Assembly: GCA_007745635.1 (NCBI GenBank)
Contig: CP036272.1
Coordinates: 4,993,498-5,057,497 of the forward strand
Length of the DNA stretch: 64,000 nt
From: Stieleria bergensis
GTDB lineage: Bacteria > Planctomycetota > Planctomycetia > Pirellulales > Pirellulaceae
Direction: 5' to 3'
Shown: in pieces, positions 8,575-16,874 of the stretch
Layout: every line of letters starts with the position of its first letter
Numbering within the stretch: position 1 is the first letter of the stretch
Made by a program: the position numbers and the translations under genes
Notes under the pieces: model-generated
What the model was told of the DNA's origin: nothing
What the model saw: the letters and a program-made list of their open reading frames with translations, nothing else
The model's database searches: none

Positions 8575-9843
8575 ATGAAACTCGGCATATTGTCCTGTAG
8601 CCCGCAATGCTATAGCACGCGTCGTCTGCGAGAAGCCGCTGAACAGCGTGGGCACAAAGTCAAGGTGCTCAACACTCTCAAATTTGCCATCGACTTGGAG
8701 GAGGGTGAACCGGACCTGTTCTTCCGCCGCAAGCAACTCTCGCACTATGACGCAGTGCTGCCAAGGATCGGAGCGTCCATCACTTATTTCGGCACGGCTG
8801 TCGTCCGTCAGTTTGAACAGATGGACGTGTTCTGCGCAAACTCATCGAGTGGAATTTCGAACTCTAGGGACAAGCTCCGCAGCCTGCAGATCCTGAGCCG
8901 ACATCAAATTGGTATTCCACAGACCACCTTTGTCCGCGATCGCAAAGATGTTATTCCCGCAATTGAACGCGTCGGTGGCGCTCCGGTCATCATCAAGCTG
9001 ATTGAAGGAACTCAGGGTATCGGTGTCCTGCTGGCGGAATCCAATTCTGCAGCGCATTCGATGATCGAATTGTTTCAAAGTCAGAAACAAAGTGTGCTGA
9101 TCCAAAAATTTGTTGCCGAAAGCAAAGGACGTGACATTCGCGCGTTCGTCGTTGGCGACCAAGTCGTTGGAGCAATGCGGCGTGTTGCCCAAGGACAGGA
9201 GTTTCGGAGCAATGTGCATCGCGGTGGAATCACTGACTCGGTCCGCTTGGATTCCGCGTACAGCGAAACCGCCATTCGCGCTGCACAAATCATGGGACTG
9301 CGAGTCGCTGGCGTGGACATGCTGGAAGGCAAAGATGGTCCACAGATCATGGAAGTCAACTCGTCGCCTGGCCTTGAAGGCATTGAACGCTGCACGCAAC
9401 TTGACATTGCTGGAGCAATCATGGACTACATGGCTGCTCAGGTTGACTTCCCTGAAATTGACTTGCGTCAACGGCTGACCGTGAGTCGCGGTTATGGCGT
9501 CGCGGAGATCCTTATTCCGGAGGGATCCAACTACATCGGCCAAGAACTCGGTCGCTCTAGCCTACGCGATCGAGATATCAATGTACTGACCCTTTATCGA
9601 GATTCGAAGGTCATCCCGAATCCACGACAGGACCGCCAACTCCAATCCGGCGATCGACTGCTATGCTTTGGCAAACTGGAGTTGATGCGCGACCTCATCC
9701 CTGCAAAAACGCGCCGGAAACGTCGCCCTAAAGTGGCCGTTCTACCAGAACTGCCGGTTGCTGATGAGGTCCACGTCGACCACGAAGTCACTCAAGTTGA
9801 CCAAGAAGAATCGCGTCGACAGCATTCCGAGGAAGAAGTTTGA
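8575..9843 (+). CDS. rimK: RimK-type glutamate ligase fused to an RCK_C-like domain
   Basis: ATP-grasp ligase of the RimK family, which adds glutamate to the C-terminus of ribosomal protein S6 or to related acceptors. Residues 1-290 are a complete RimK: KLGILSCSPQCYSTRRL at the N-terminus, SRDKLRSLQ, the ATP-grasp loop VIIKLIEGTQGIGVLLAE (about 139-156), RDIRAFVVGDQVVGAMRR, and the metal-binding end EVNSSPGLEGIE (about 259-270). E. coli RimK ends near residue 300; this protein runs to 422. Residues 303-368 resemble an RCK_C (TrkA-C) regulatory domain (AEILIPEGSNYIGQEL, DINVLTLYRD, LQSGDRLLCFG). A basic stretch (TRRKRRPK) and an acidic tail ending EEEV follow. It lies downstream of the RimB-like gene. 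RimK identity is firm; the RCK_C call rests on pattern only. Confidence 0.9.
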   Translation: MKLGILSCSPQCYSTRRLREAAEQRGHKVKVLNTLKFAIDLEEGEPDLFFRRKQLSHYDAVLPRIGASITYFGTAVVRQFEQMDVFCANSSSGISNSRDKLRSLQILSRHQIGIPQTTFVRDRKDVIPAIERVGGAPVIIKLIEGTQGIGVLLAESNSAAHSMIELFQSQKQSVLIQKFVAESKGRDIRAFVVGDQVVGAMRRVAQGQEFRSNVHRGGITDSVRLDSAYSETAIRAAQIMGLRVAGVDMLEGKDGPQIMEVNSSPGLEGIERCTQLDIAGAIMDYMAAQVDFPEIDLRQRLTVSRGYGVAEILIPEGSNYIGQELGRSSLRDRDINVLTLYRDSKVIPNPRQDRQLQSGDRLLCFGKLELMRDLIPAKTRRKRRPKVAVLPELPVADEVHVDHEVTQVDQEESRRQHSEEEV

Positions 9844-9856
9844 CCCTGCTCAGTAA

Positions 9857-11179
9857 TCACTTGATCACTGGCAGTTTCACCTCGCCGACGTCCTGACCAT
9901 CGGCTTCGCTGCTGCAACCGCCACCGCAACATCCGCCCCCAGAGCTTTCGGCGTCGGGATCTTGATAGTTGGCGGTGTCAAAGTGCTTGGTATAAGTACC
10001 AAAATCGTTGAAGGCATACTTCTTGGCCCAGCGATACACGAAACTTCGCTCGGGGATTTCATCACCGGGCTGATACTGACTGCGACGCGGCGAGACATTC
10101 TTGAGCTCTTCGATCACGCCACCGCGAATCGTGGTGTCACGGGCGTTGTGTTTCTCTGCCAAGTCAACCAGCAGATCCGGTCGTTCCATGATCACGCAGC
10201 CACGTGTATTCTGTGCCGTCAGTTCACGGAAGTCACGCAGAAACTCCGAGTCGTTAAAGGTGTCAGCAAGCGGCTTGTCGTCATAGATTGATTCTGCGGC
10301 CAGTTGAATGACCGGGCAAGGTTCCAAATCACCCTTGGGACCCACATGGTGCGTGAACCCAGTTGCGGCCGGACAAAGTGCGTTGCCAGCATCATCATGA
10401 TAGGCATCGACAACAATGATTGGCTTGGTGGCACGCGTGTCGACGACGAACTGACGAACGCGACGTTGCTCTTCGCTATTGAGCGCCAGTTGTGGGTTGG
10501 GTTCGGGACCCACGGGACGATAAATGTGGTACCAGCAATACATCACACCCATTTCAATCAAGCGATCCACCCAAGCGTCTCGCACCAAGTCATCAAGGTT
10601 CGTTTTACAAACGCTGGTGCAAACACCCACCAACAGATTGTGTTTGAGCGCGGTCTCAAGCCCCTTCATCGTTTGATTCAGCACCCCGTCGCGACCACGG
10701 CGTTGATCGCTAATGATCTCGGTCCCTTCGACACTGATCAGCGGTGTGACGTTGCCGCAGCGTTTCAGTTCAGCGGCCACTTCATCGGTAATGAAGTGCC
10801 CGTTGGTGAAAACTTGAAAATACACGTCGCGGTTCTGACGAAAGATCTCCAGTAAGTCTTTGTGCATGAACGGCTCACCGCCCAGGATTCCAAAGAAGCT
10901 ATTCCCTTTGGCTTTGGCTTGGCGAATGGTTTCGTTGACCGCGTCGACTTCGATCTTCTCTTGCTTGGCCGCCACGTCAACCCAGCACCCCTGGCAACGC
11001 AGGTTGCAACTGTTGATCACCGACAAGTACAGGAACGGTGGAAAGAACTCACCCCGTTTCAGTCGCCGCTTGTGCCGATGCACGCTAAGCAGCCCTTTGA
11101 CGCCCAGAATCCAGGCCGCCTTGGCCAGCAAACGTTTATCAGTTTCAAAAAGGAATCGTTTGGCGAGACGCAAATACAT
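9857..11179 (-). CDS. Radical SAM protein with SPASM-like C-terminus and CGGGC tail
   Basis: A radical SAM enzyme that should bind a 4Fe-4S cluster through the CxxxCxxC motif at Cys58, Cys62 and Cys65 (SCNLRCQGCW), followed by the SAM-binding GGEPF segment. Further cysteines in the C-terminal half (LCPAATGF, LEPCPVIQ, TRGCVIME) suggest an auxiliary-cluster (SPASM-like) domain. Near the C-terminus is a glycine/cysteine run, SGGGCCGGGCSS, that could hold metal. The frame is open upstream to 11479, but that part overlaps the amidohydrolase and looks non-coding. The ATG at 11177-11179 (MYLRLAKRFLF) gives 440 aa. The amidohydrolase lies 88 nt upstream on the same strand. The substrate is unknown; it is not an obvious sulfatase-maturating enzyme. 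Confidence 0.8.
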   Translation of the reverse strand: MYLRLAKRFLFETDKRLLAKAAWILGVKGLLSVHRHKRRLKRGEFFPPFLYLSVINSCNLRCQGCWVDVAAKQEKIEVDAVNETIRQAKAKGNSFFGILGGEPFMHKDLLEIFRQNRDVYFQVFTNGHFITDEVAAELKRCGNVTPLISVEGTEIISDQRRGRDGVLNQTMKGLETALKHNLLVGVCTSVCKTNLDDLVRDAWVDRLIEMGVMYCWYHIYRPVGPEPNPQLALNSEEQRRVRQFVVDTRATKPIIVVDAYHDDAGNALCPAATGFTHHVGPKGDLEPCPVIQLAAESIYDDKPLADTFNDSEFLRDFRELTAQNTRGCVIMERPDLLVDLAEKHNARDTTIRGGVIEELKNVSPRRSQYQPGDEIPERSFVYRWAKKYAFNDFGTYTKHFDTANYQDPDAESSGGGCCGGGCSSEADGQDVGEVKLPVIK

Positions 11180-11267
11180 AGTGGAACGCGATCCGCTGAA
11201 GGACGGAGAGAATCGGTGGGGCACGGTGAGGCCGCACTTGGATACCTCCATCATACCAAGCCGGCCA

Positions 11268-12641
11268 TCAATTACACCCAACAGAAGCCAAATCTTGAAG
11301 CGGGAATTCGGCAAAGTCACTCCACAGCTGATCCAAATTGACCGCAGAAGTCGGGACCATCGCGAGCTCGGCCAACCGAGATCGCCGCTCCATGATCTGC
11401 CCCGCCCCCCCCGACAAATGTCCTCCCAGTCCGACTTCGCTGACGGCTTGCTGCCCGCCGCCGAGCGCCAGAGCACCATTGAGCGTCGCCATTTCCAAAA
11501 CAGCTAGCGGAGACAGATCCTGGCGATGCTTGAACAGGAACTGCACCTCTTTCCAAAGACTGAGATCCGGATTGCTGGCTCGTGAATCGGTCCCCAAAGC
11601 AACGTTCACTCCGGATCCCAACAACTGCGCAACGGGATGTTTTCGATGCTGGAAAAAGTGATGTGTCCGCGGACAATACACGACGCTCAAGTTGCCATGC
11701 CCGCTAATGGCGTCAATCTCGTCCGGCTGCAAATCATTCCCATGAACAAGCAACGCTCGGGGCGCCTGAGCGAGTAACTTGATTAAGTCAACAACCACCT
11801 GGCTGCCAGACCAAGGGAAAAGCCCCGGCATCCAAAGACCAGCCGCTTGCAGTGTCTCTGCAAACGGACCCGTCCCCGTTTCCAGAAGCTCACGCTCATC
11901 AGGAGATTCACAAACGTGCATCGCCAATGCACATGCCCACTGCTTGGCTTGCTGCACACAGCGTTTGATCAAAGGCCACGGTGTTGAGTAAGGCGCGTGT
12001 GGACTGATTGCCGGCGCCGGGCAACCTGCAGGCTGGAGCGTTTTGAACTGCTCGAGTGCGGCGTCAAACCGTTCCTCAGAACGCGGTGGATTGAGCCCCA
12101 GGACCTCGGCAAAACTGACCACCGCAGGAACAGGATTGCTCGGATCCATCAACGGATAAGCCGATGGTGAAGTCGCGATGTCACCGATCATGGCGGTCCC
12201 TGCTTGAATGCATTCCTGCAACCCAAGCTCGATCGCCGCGTTGCGTTGCTCACCAGTCCCTACGCCTCGGGCCGCAATGACTTGACCAATCCAAGCTGAC
12301 AACGGCACCCCAGGTTCACCGATCGGCACCGGGCAATCACTGAACTCCAGGTGCGTGTGTGCGTTGACCATTTTGGGCAGCACCGCCACCTTGCCAAGAT
12401 CGATGCAGTTCGCAGCCGCCTGGTCGCCACGATCGAAACGCCCCACCTCGATCACCACTCCGTCCACCACGCGCAAGAAGCCGTCCTGAATCACGGGCTG
12501 GCTGATGGGCAAAATCCAGGCAGCGCGATAGACTGCCGGCGCGGCAGTGGTGCCAGCGCGATCGCTAGGCAGTGTCTGGCTATTCTGGGCCTGGCTATTT
12601 TGGGACTGGCTGTGCATGTGACGCTCACACGTTTCCTTCAC
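11268..12641 (-). CDS. Amidohydrolase-family deaminase-like protein
   Basis: Metal-dependent hydrolase of the amidohydrolase superfamily, closest in pattern to the chlorohydrolase / S-adenosylhomocysteine deaminase group. Metal ligands are visible: HTH in MVNAHTHLEF (His95, His97), a His in SPHAPYSTPW, another in MHVCESPDERE, and the Asp in GTDSRASNPDLSLW. In organisms using the futalosine menaquinone route a member of this group deaminates aminofutalosine, but nothing here proves that. The N-terminus has a low-complexity SQSQNSQAQNSQ segment and the start codon is only 4 nt from the divergent gene at 12646, so the true start may be at His10's preceding ATG or later. The radical SAM gene follows in the same direction. 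Confidence 0.82.
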   Translation of the reverse strand: MKETCERHMHSQSQNSQAQNSQTLPSDRAGTTAAPAVYRAAWILPISQPVIQDGFLRVVDGVVIEVGRFDRGDQAAANCIDLGKVAVLPKMVNAHTHLEFSDCPVPIGEPGVPLSAWIGQVIAARGVGTGEQRNAAIELGLQECIQAGTAMIGDIATSPSAYPLMDPSNPVPAVVSFAEVLGLNPPRSEERFDAALEQFKTLQPAGCPAPAISPHAPYSTPWPLIKRCVQQAKQWACALAMHVCESPDERELLETGTGPFAETLQAAGLWMPGLFPWSGSQVVVDLIKLLAQAPRALLVHGNDLQPDEIDAISGHGNLSVVYCPRTHHFFQHRKHPVAQLLGSGVNVALGTDSRASNPDLSLWKEVQFLFKHRQDLSPLAVLEMATLNGALALGGGQQAVSEVGLGGHLSGGAGQIMERRSRLAELAMVPTSAVNLDQLWSDFAEFPLQDLASVGCN

Positions 12642-12645
12642 TGAC

Positions 12646-13338
12646 TTGAATCGAGTTTTCGCTGTGCAATCGTCGCCCTCAGAACCGCCGATCGGACAAC
12701 GCTTGCAACAATCATTCTATGATCGCCCGACGGCCACCGTCGCCCGCGAACTGATTGGCATGCTCCTTCTGCATCGCCTCCATGCTGTAACGAACGCCGC
12801 TGTAACGAACGCCGCTGCTATTGATCCAGACAACTCACCATGGTTGGGCGGCCGGATTGTGGAAACAGAAGCCTATCTTGCCGAGCGGGATTTAGCTAGC
12901 CACTCCTCTCGCGGGCTAACACCCAGCAATCGATCGATGTTTCAGGCGGCGGGCACGTTCTACGTGTATCCCATTCACGCCAAGCATTGCCTTAACGCCG
13001 TCACCGAAGCAAACGGCGTTGGTGCGGCAGTGTTGATTCGCGCCATTGAGCCATTGTGGGGCCTGAGCTGGATGCAAACCCGTCGCGGCCAACAAGATCC
13101 GCTTAAGCTGACGCGTGGACCGGCCATGCTGGCACAAGCATTGGCGATCACGCGAGACGATGATGGACGCTGCTTGGTGACGGACCCGGATTTGGGAATC
13201 TTTTCGAACCAGCAAACCAAACCTCCAACCGTCAAACGCACGGTCCGCATTGGTGTTTCCAAATCCAAATCAAGACTGCTGCGATTCGTCGACCAGCACT
13301 CAAAGTATCTCAGCCGACCGTTTAGCAAACGCCGATAG
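12646..13338 (+). CDS. mpg: DNA-3-methyladenine glycosylase (AAG/MPG family)
   Basis: Base-excision repair glycosylase removing alkylated and deaminated purines. Family motifs run in order: FYDRPTATVARELIGMLL, the catalytic GRIVETEAYL (Glu acts on water), DLASHSSRGLTPSNRSMF, GTFYVYPIHAKHCLNAVT and the C-terminal LTRGPAMLAQAL. The length of 230 is normal. The frame opens with TTG at 12646, just 4 nt from the divergent amidohydrolase start; a later start is possible because the family's conserved part begins only around residue 22. A direct 15-bp duplication (12787-12801 and 12802-12816) inserts an extra VTNAA unit in a variable loop. It converges with the dehydrogenase gene at 13390. Confidence 0.92.
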   Translation: MNRVFAVQSSPSEPPIGQRLQQSFYDRPTATVARELIGMLLLHRLHAVTNAAVTNAAAIDPDNSPWLGGRIVETEAYLAERDLASHSSRGLTPSNRSMFQAAGTFYVYPIHAKHCLNAVTEANGVGAAVLIRAIEPLWGLSWMQTRRGQQDPLKLTRGPAMLAQALAITRDDDGRCLVTDPDLGIFSNQQTKPPTVKRTVRIGVSKSKSRLLRFVDQHSKYLSRPFSKRR

Positions 13339-13389
13339 ACATCCGTTGACCAACAGCCACGCAAAGCAAGGTACCGCAAACAAGACGGT

Positions 13390-16371
13390 CTAACGCACTT
13401 GGACCGGGCTTTGCAGATACGCGATCAGGTCCCGCACTTGCGCGTCACTTAGACTGTTGAGCATCCCCTCGGGCATCGGCGAGAGCATGGTTTGTTTCAT
13501 CGTTTCTATCGACTGCGTGGGCAGCGTTTCTCTTCGTGTCGGCGTTTGCAACACCAGCGTTTGGTCGTTCTTTAAAACCAACAGACCATTGAGCACGCGA
13601 CCGTCCTCGGTGACCACAACGGTCATGCGATGATCTTTGCCGACCACGGCACTGGGATCGAGCAAATTGATCAGCAGATAATCGAGGCTCTGACGCTGCG
13701 ATCCAGTGAGATCCGGACCGATCTGTTCCCCTTGACCAAACAACCGATGACACTGTGAACACGTTTTTGTAAATAGCTGCCGTCCCTTCGCGAGGTCAGC
13801 ACCGGCCAGGACTTCCGCTGTCAACTTTTCTTTCCACTGATCGATGAGCTCCTGCTTCTCTTCGCTGGTTTCTCGTAGCGATCCCCATTTCGCAGTCAGC
13901 TTGGCACTCAACTCTGGATCATCAAACGCCAGAATCTGACGCGCGTGAAAGGCATTGACTGCCGCACTGGGAATCGGGTCCTTGGCAGCGTCCAATTGAT
14001 CAAGCAAGGCATGCGCAAAGACAGGCCGCGAAGCCAAGATCTCGATCAATCCCTCGCGATCATTCGGATGAAAGCGGCGATAAGCATTTGCCAAGCGTTC
14101 GGCGGCGCGTGGATCGTTGCTAAGCGCCAGCCCGCGAGCTGCCACAGCATTGATCTCGCGTTCGGTGATCAAGGACTCACAAATCGAACGCAAGGTCTTC
14201 GGACGAGCGTTGATCAATGATTGCAGAGCTTCCATCCTGGTTTGCAGAGGCTGTTTTTTGTTGAGCACCAGCTGGCGCAACTGATCGATGGACAAGCCAT
14301 CACCGAATAGCTGCGATAACCGTGCCACGATGGCCTGCTGCTTGGCCACCGAATCAAGCATTTTAAATTCAGTCCAATGTTCCGGTTGCTGTGCCCGCAG
14401 CCAGCCCTTGGTTTGCTGATCCATGCCCATTAAGACCGCTAGCTGCAAGGCAGCCGGCATCGTCTCAGCACGCTTTAGCAATCCCGCCAGCGCTTCTGGA
14501 TCCGAGTTACATTTAGAAACAAGCCCTCGTGTGATCCAAGTCAATGTGTTGGGCCAGGTGCAGTCAGCGGCAACGCTGGCCAGTCCTTCCAGGTCGCCGT
14601 CGACCAGAGGCATCAAGCCAAACCAAACCATCGCTGGAAGATCACGATCCTCTGCCAGGCTTGCGTCACTGACCATTAACGTTGCCAACGCACTTCGTTT
14701 CTCAAGTGGCAGACGCTGCAACGTGGATGCCAAGGCCAGCTTAACCAATCCAGAGGAATCGTGTTTGGCAACGCGCAGCAACTGCTGATAGGTGGCCTGG
14801 TCATCGGGATACTTCACGTTTTTCATTGGCCCCATCAAGGTATCCAAGGGCCAACGATCGGTCAGCAGACGAATCGCCCACACGCGAACGTTTTCGTTGG
14901 GATCATCCAGTAACGCATGGAGTCGCTCGGTAGTCACTTTGCCTGCTTGATAATCAAGCCACAAGTCAGGTAGTTTTCCCGAACCGGCTAAGCACATGGG
15001 CTTGGCGAAGCGTTGTGCCTGGGCAACCGCACGTTTGTCACCTGGTGTTCGCTGGTAATGAAGTTTATAGATTCTTCCGCTGGTCCGATGAACGCCGGTA
15101 TGGTCATGGCATTCGCCTGTGTCGCTCCAATCTAAAACGTAAGCATCACCGTCCGGTCCGGTTTGAATTTCAAGCCCTCGAAAAAACGCATCCTTGGCGA
15201 GCATAAAATCTGGCTCGTGCGAACCGACGTAGCCGCTTCCCTGTCGCCGCAGTGATTCCACATTTGCTCGTTTGCCATGCTGATTCAAGGTAAACAGTTT
15301 GTCGTGATAGTTTGCTGGCCAACGATCCGATTGGTAAATCATCATCCCGATATGGGCGTGCCCGCCGCCTAAATCGTTCGCCGCTCCATCGCGACTTTGC
15401 TGCCACGATCCATTGCGATCATAGTGATAGTGGTCGGCAATCATGTCCAAGCGTTCAAAGACAAATGGATTGCGACTCTCTCCAAAGGACTCGATAAAGT
15501 GAGCACCGGGGATACAGTGCCACAAGTGACCGATCACGGTGTTAATAAAGAACAGTTCACCGTTCTTATCCCAGTCGTGCCCCCAAGGATTCACAGTGCC
15601 GTGAGTCAACACTTCGACGGTTTTGTGCTGGGGATGATAACGCCAGATCCCACCATCAATGGGCACTCGCTGTTCATCGAGGGTTCCCGGTGCGCCGATC
15701 CGACCGGGACAAGAATGACCGCAGCGACCATACAGCCAGCCATCGGGCCCCCAACGCAGACCGTTAGCAAAGTTGTGATAGTTGCTGCTCGACACCGTAA
15801 AGCCATCCAGAACAACTTGTGCCGGGCCATCGGGTTTGGCATCGCCATCGGCATCCGGAATGAACAACAATTGCGGCGGGCACATCAACCACACTCCACC
15901 ACGTCCAACTTCTACGCTGGTCAGCATTTGCACTTGATCGGTAAAGACTTGCCGCTGATCGGCTTTGCCGTCTCCGTTGGTGTCCTTCAGGACGATCACG
16001 CGGTCACGCAAGCTAAGGTCAAAATGCTGCTTTCGGTCTGAATACGTGTAGTTCTCGGCAACCCACATTCGTTGCTGGTCGTCCCACGCCATCGCGATGG
16101 GGTTCCTTACATCGGGTTCGCTGGCAAAGACTTGGGCTTCAAAGCCAGCGGGCAACTGCATCGACGCGGCAGCTTCCGCAGCAGGCATCGGCTGATCATC
16201 GTTGGCCGTTTCATTGTTCGTCACCTCGGGAAAGTCATCCCCTTCTGCGTCTGAACAACCAAGATTGGTCAACAGCAAAATCGCCATCAATGCCACCGGC
16301 ATCACGCGGGCAGCAAACAGGCACAGCAAGCTTAGGAAAGCATCAAACACACTGAGCGAGCGATGGTTCAT
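13390..16371 (-). CDS. PVC-type putative membrane dehydrogenase with HEAT-like region and haem c
   Basis: A large exported protein of the family annotated in planctomycetes as putative membrane-bound dehydrogenase. Starting at the ATG at 16369-16371 (MNHRSLSVF) gives 993 aa with a signal sequence and a lipobox-like LLTNLGC (Cys39). Next comes a six-bladed propeller of the glucose/sorbosone dehydrogenase type (MAWDDQQRMWVAENYTYSDR, DTNGDGKADQRQVF, NPWGHDWDKNGELFFINTV). The middle is a helical repeat region. The C-terminal cytochrome c domain has CSQCH at about residues 871-875 and ends SPMPEGMLNSLSDAQVRDLI. It probably oxidises a sugar-like substrate and passes electrons through the haem; the substrate is unknown. 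The frame is open for 34 more codons upstream, but these lack a signal peptide. Confidence 0.85.
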   Translation of the reverse strand: MNHRSLSVFDAFLSLLCLFAARVMPVALMAILLLTNLGCSDAEGDDFPEVTNNETANDDQPMPAAEAAASMQLPAGFEAQVFASEPDVRNPIAMAWDDQQRMWVAENYTYSDRKQHFDLSLRDRVIVLKDTNGDGKADQRQVFTDQVQMLTSVEVGRGGVWLMCPPQLLFIPDADGDAKPDGPAQVVLDGFTVSSSNYHNFANGLRWGPDGWLYGRCGHSCPGRIGAPGTLDEQRVPIDGGIWRYHPQHKTVEVLTHGTVNPWGHDWDKNGELFFINTVIGHLWHCIPGAHFIESFGESRNPFVFERLDMIADHYHYDRNGSWQQSRDGAANDLGGGHAHIGMMIYQSDRWPANYHDKLFTLNQHGKRANVESLRRQGSGYVGSHEPDFMLAKDAFFRGLEIQTGPDGDAYVLDWSDTGECHDHTGVHRTSGRIYKLHYQRTPGDKRAVAQAQRFAKPMCLAGSGKLPDLWLDYQAGKVTTERLHALLDDPNENVRVWAIRLLTDRWPLDTLMGPMKNVKYPDDQATYQQLLRVAKHDSSGLVKLALASTLQRLPLEKRSALATLMVSDASLAEDRDLPAMVWFGLMPLVDGDLEGLASVAADCTWPNTLTWITRGLVSKCNSDPEALAGLLKRAETMPAALQLAVLMGMDQQTKGWLRAQQPEHWTEFKMLDSVAKQQAIVARLSQLFGDGLSIDQLRQLVLNKKQPLQTRMEALQSLINARPKTLRSICESLITEREINAVAARGLALSNDPRAAERLANAYRRFHPNDREGLIEILASRPVFAHALLDQLDAAKDPIPSAAVNAFHARQILAFDDPELSAKLTAKWGSLRETSEEKQELIDQWKEKLTAEVLAGADLAKGRQLFTKTCSQCHRLFGQGEQIGPDLTGSQRQSLDYLLINLLDPSAVVGKDHRMTVVVTEDGRVLNGLLVLKNDQTLVLQTPTRRETLPTQSIETMKQTMLSPMPEGMLNSLSDAQVRDLIAYLQSPVQVR

Positions 16372-16874
16372 GGTGAGAGGCCGATGGCGGAAGATCGGTT
16401 GAAAGCAGGCGGGAAATAGTCGACTCGGAACGTTGCCCCGAAATGGTGGCGACATCACACAAGAGCCGTTCATCGAACGCTACAGTTTACACGATTGTCG
16501 GCCTCCCGAAGCGGGGAATCCAAAGCTGTCTTGCGTTGGGTTGTGCGGCGCGATATTCACGCATTCAACGGAGTTTTTGTGGCATAATCGCCAAGATTCC
16601 CCAAGCCCCTGCGGACGCCTTGATTAAACGGGCTAAAATGCGATCAGAGCTTGGCGAACCAATCGAGGCCACCGGCGGATCCAGATTCGGACGGATTTGC
16701 GTTCGAGCCATGATTTAGCTTCTGGAATGCCTACTCTCCCAGCCGGGAATTCAATTCCCCCCTGCCCTTCCCTCCTTCCATTTGACGCTGTTGCAGAATC
16801 CGTCCGCTGGACGCGATTTTGATCGGAATCTCATGTTTGCAAATAATGATCGCCCTCTGAGTGACGGCCTGTCC
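16372..16874. other. Divergent intergenic region
   Basis: About 500 bp between two divergently transcribed secreted-protein genes. It should hold both promoters. The open frame of the plus-strand gene continues back to 16782, but a signal peptide begins only at 16875. No repeat or RNA gene was recognised. Confidence 0.5.

Noticed and set aside
9857-11179. Reading the radical SAM protein as the sulfatase-maturating enzyme
   Set aside because: It has the general CxxxCxxC motif, but the sequence around it and the C-terminal cysteines do not clearly fit anSME, and it is over 30 kb from the sulfatases.
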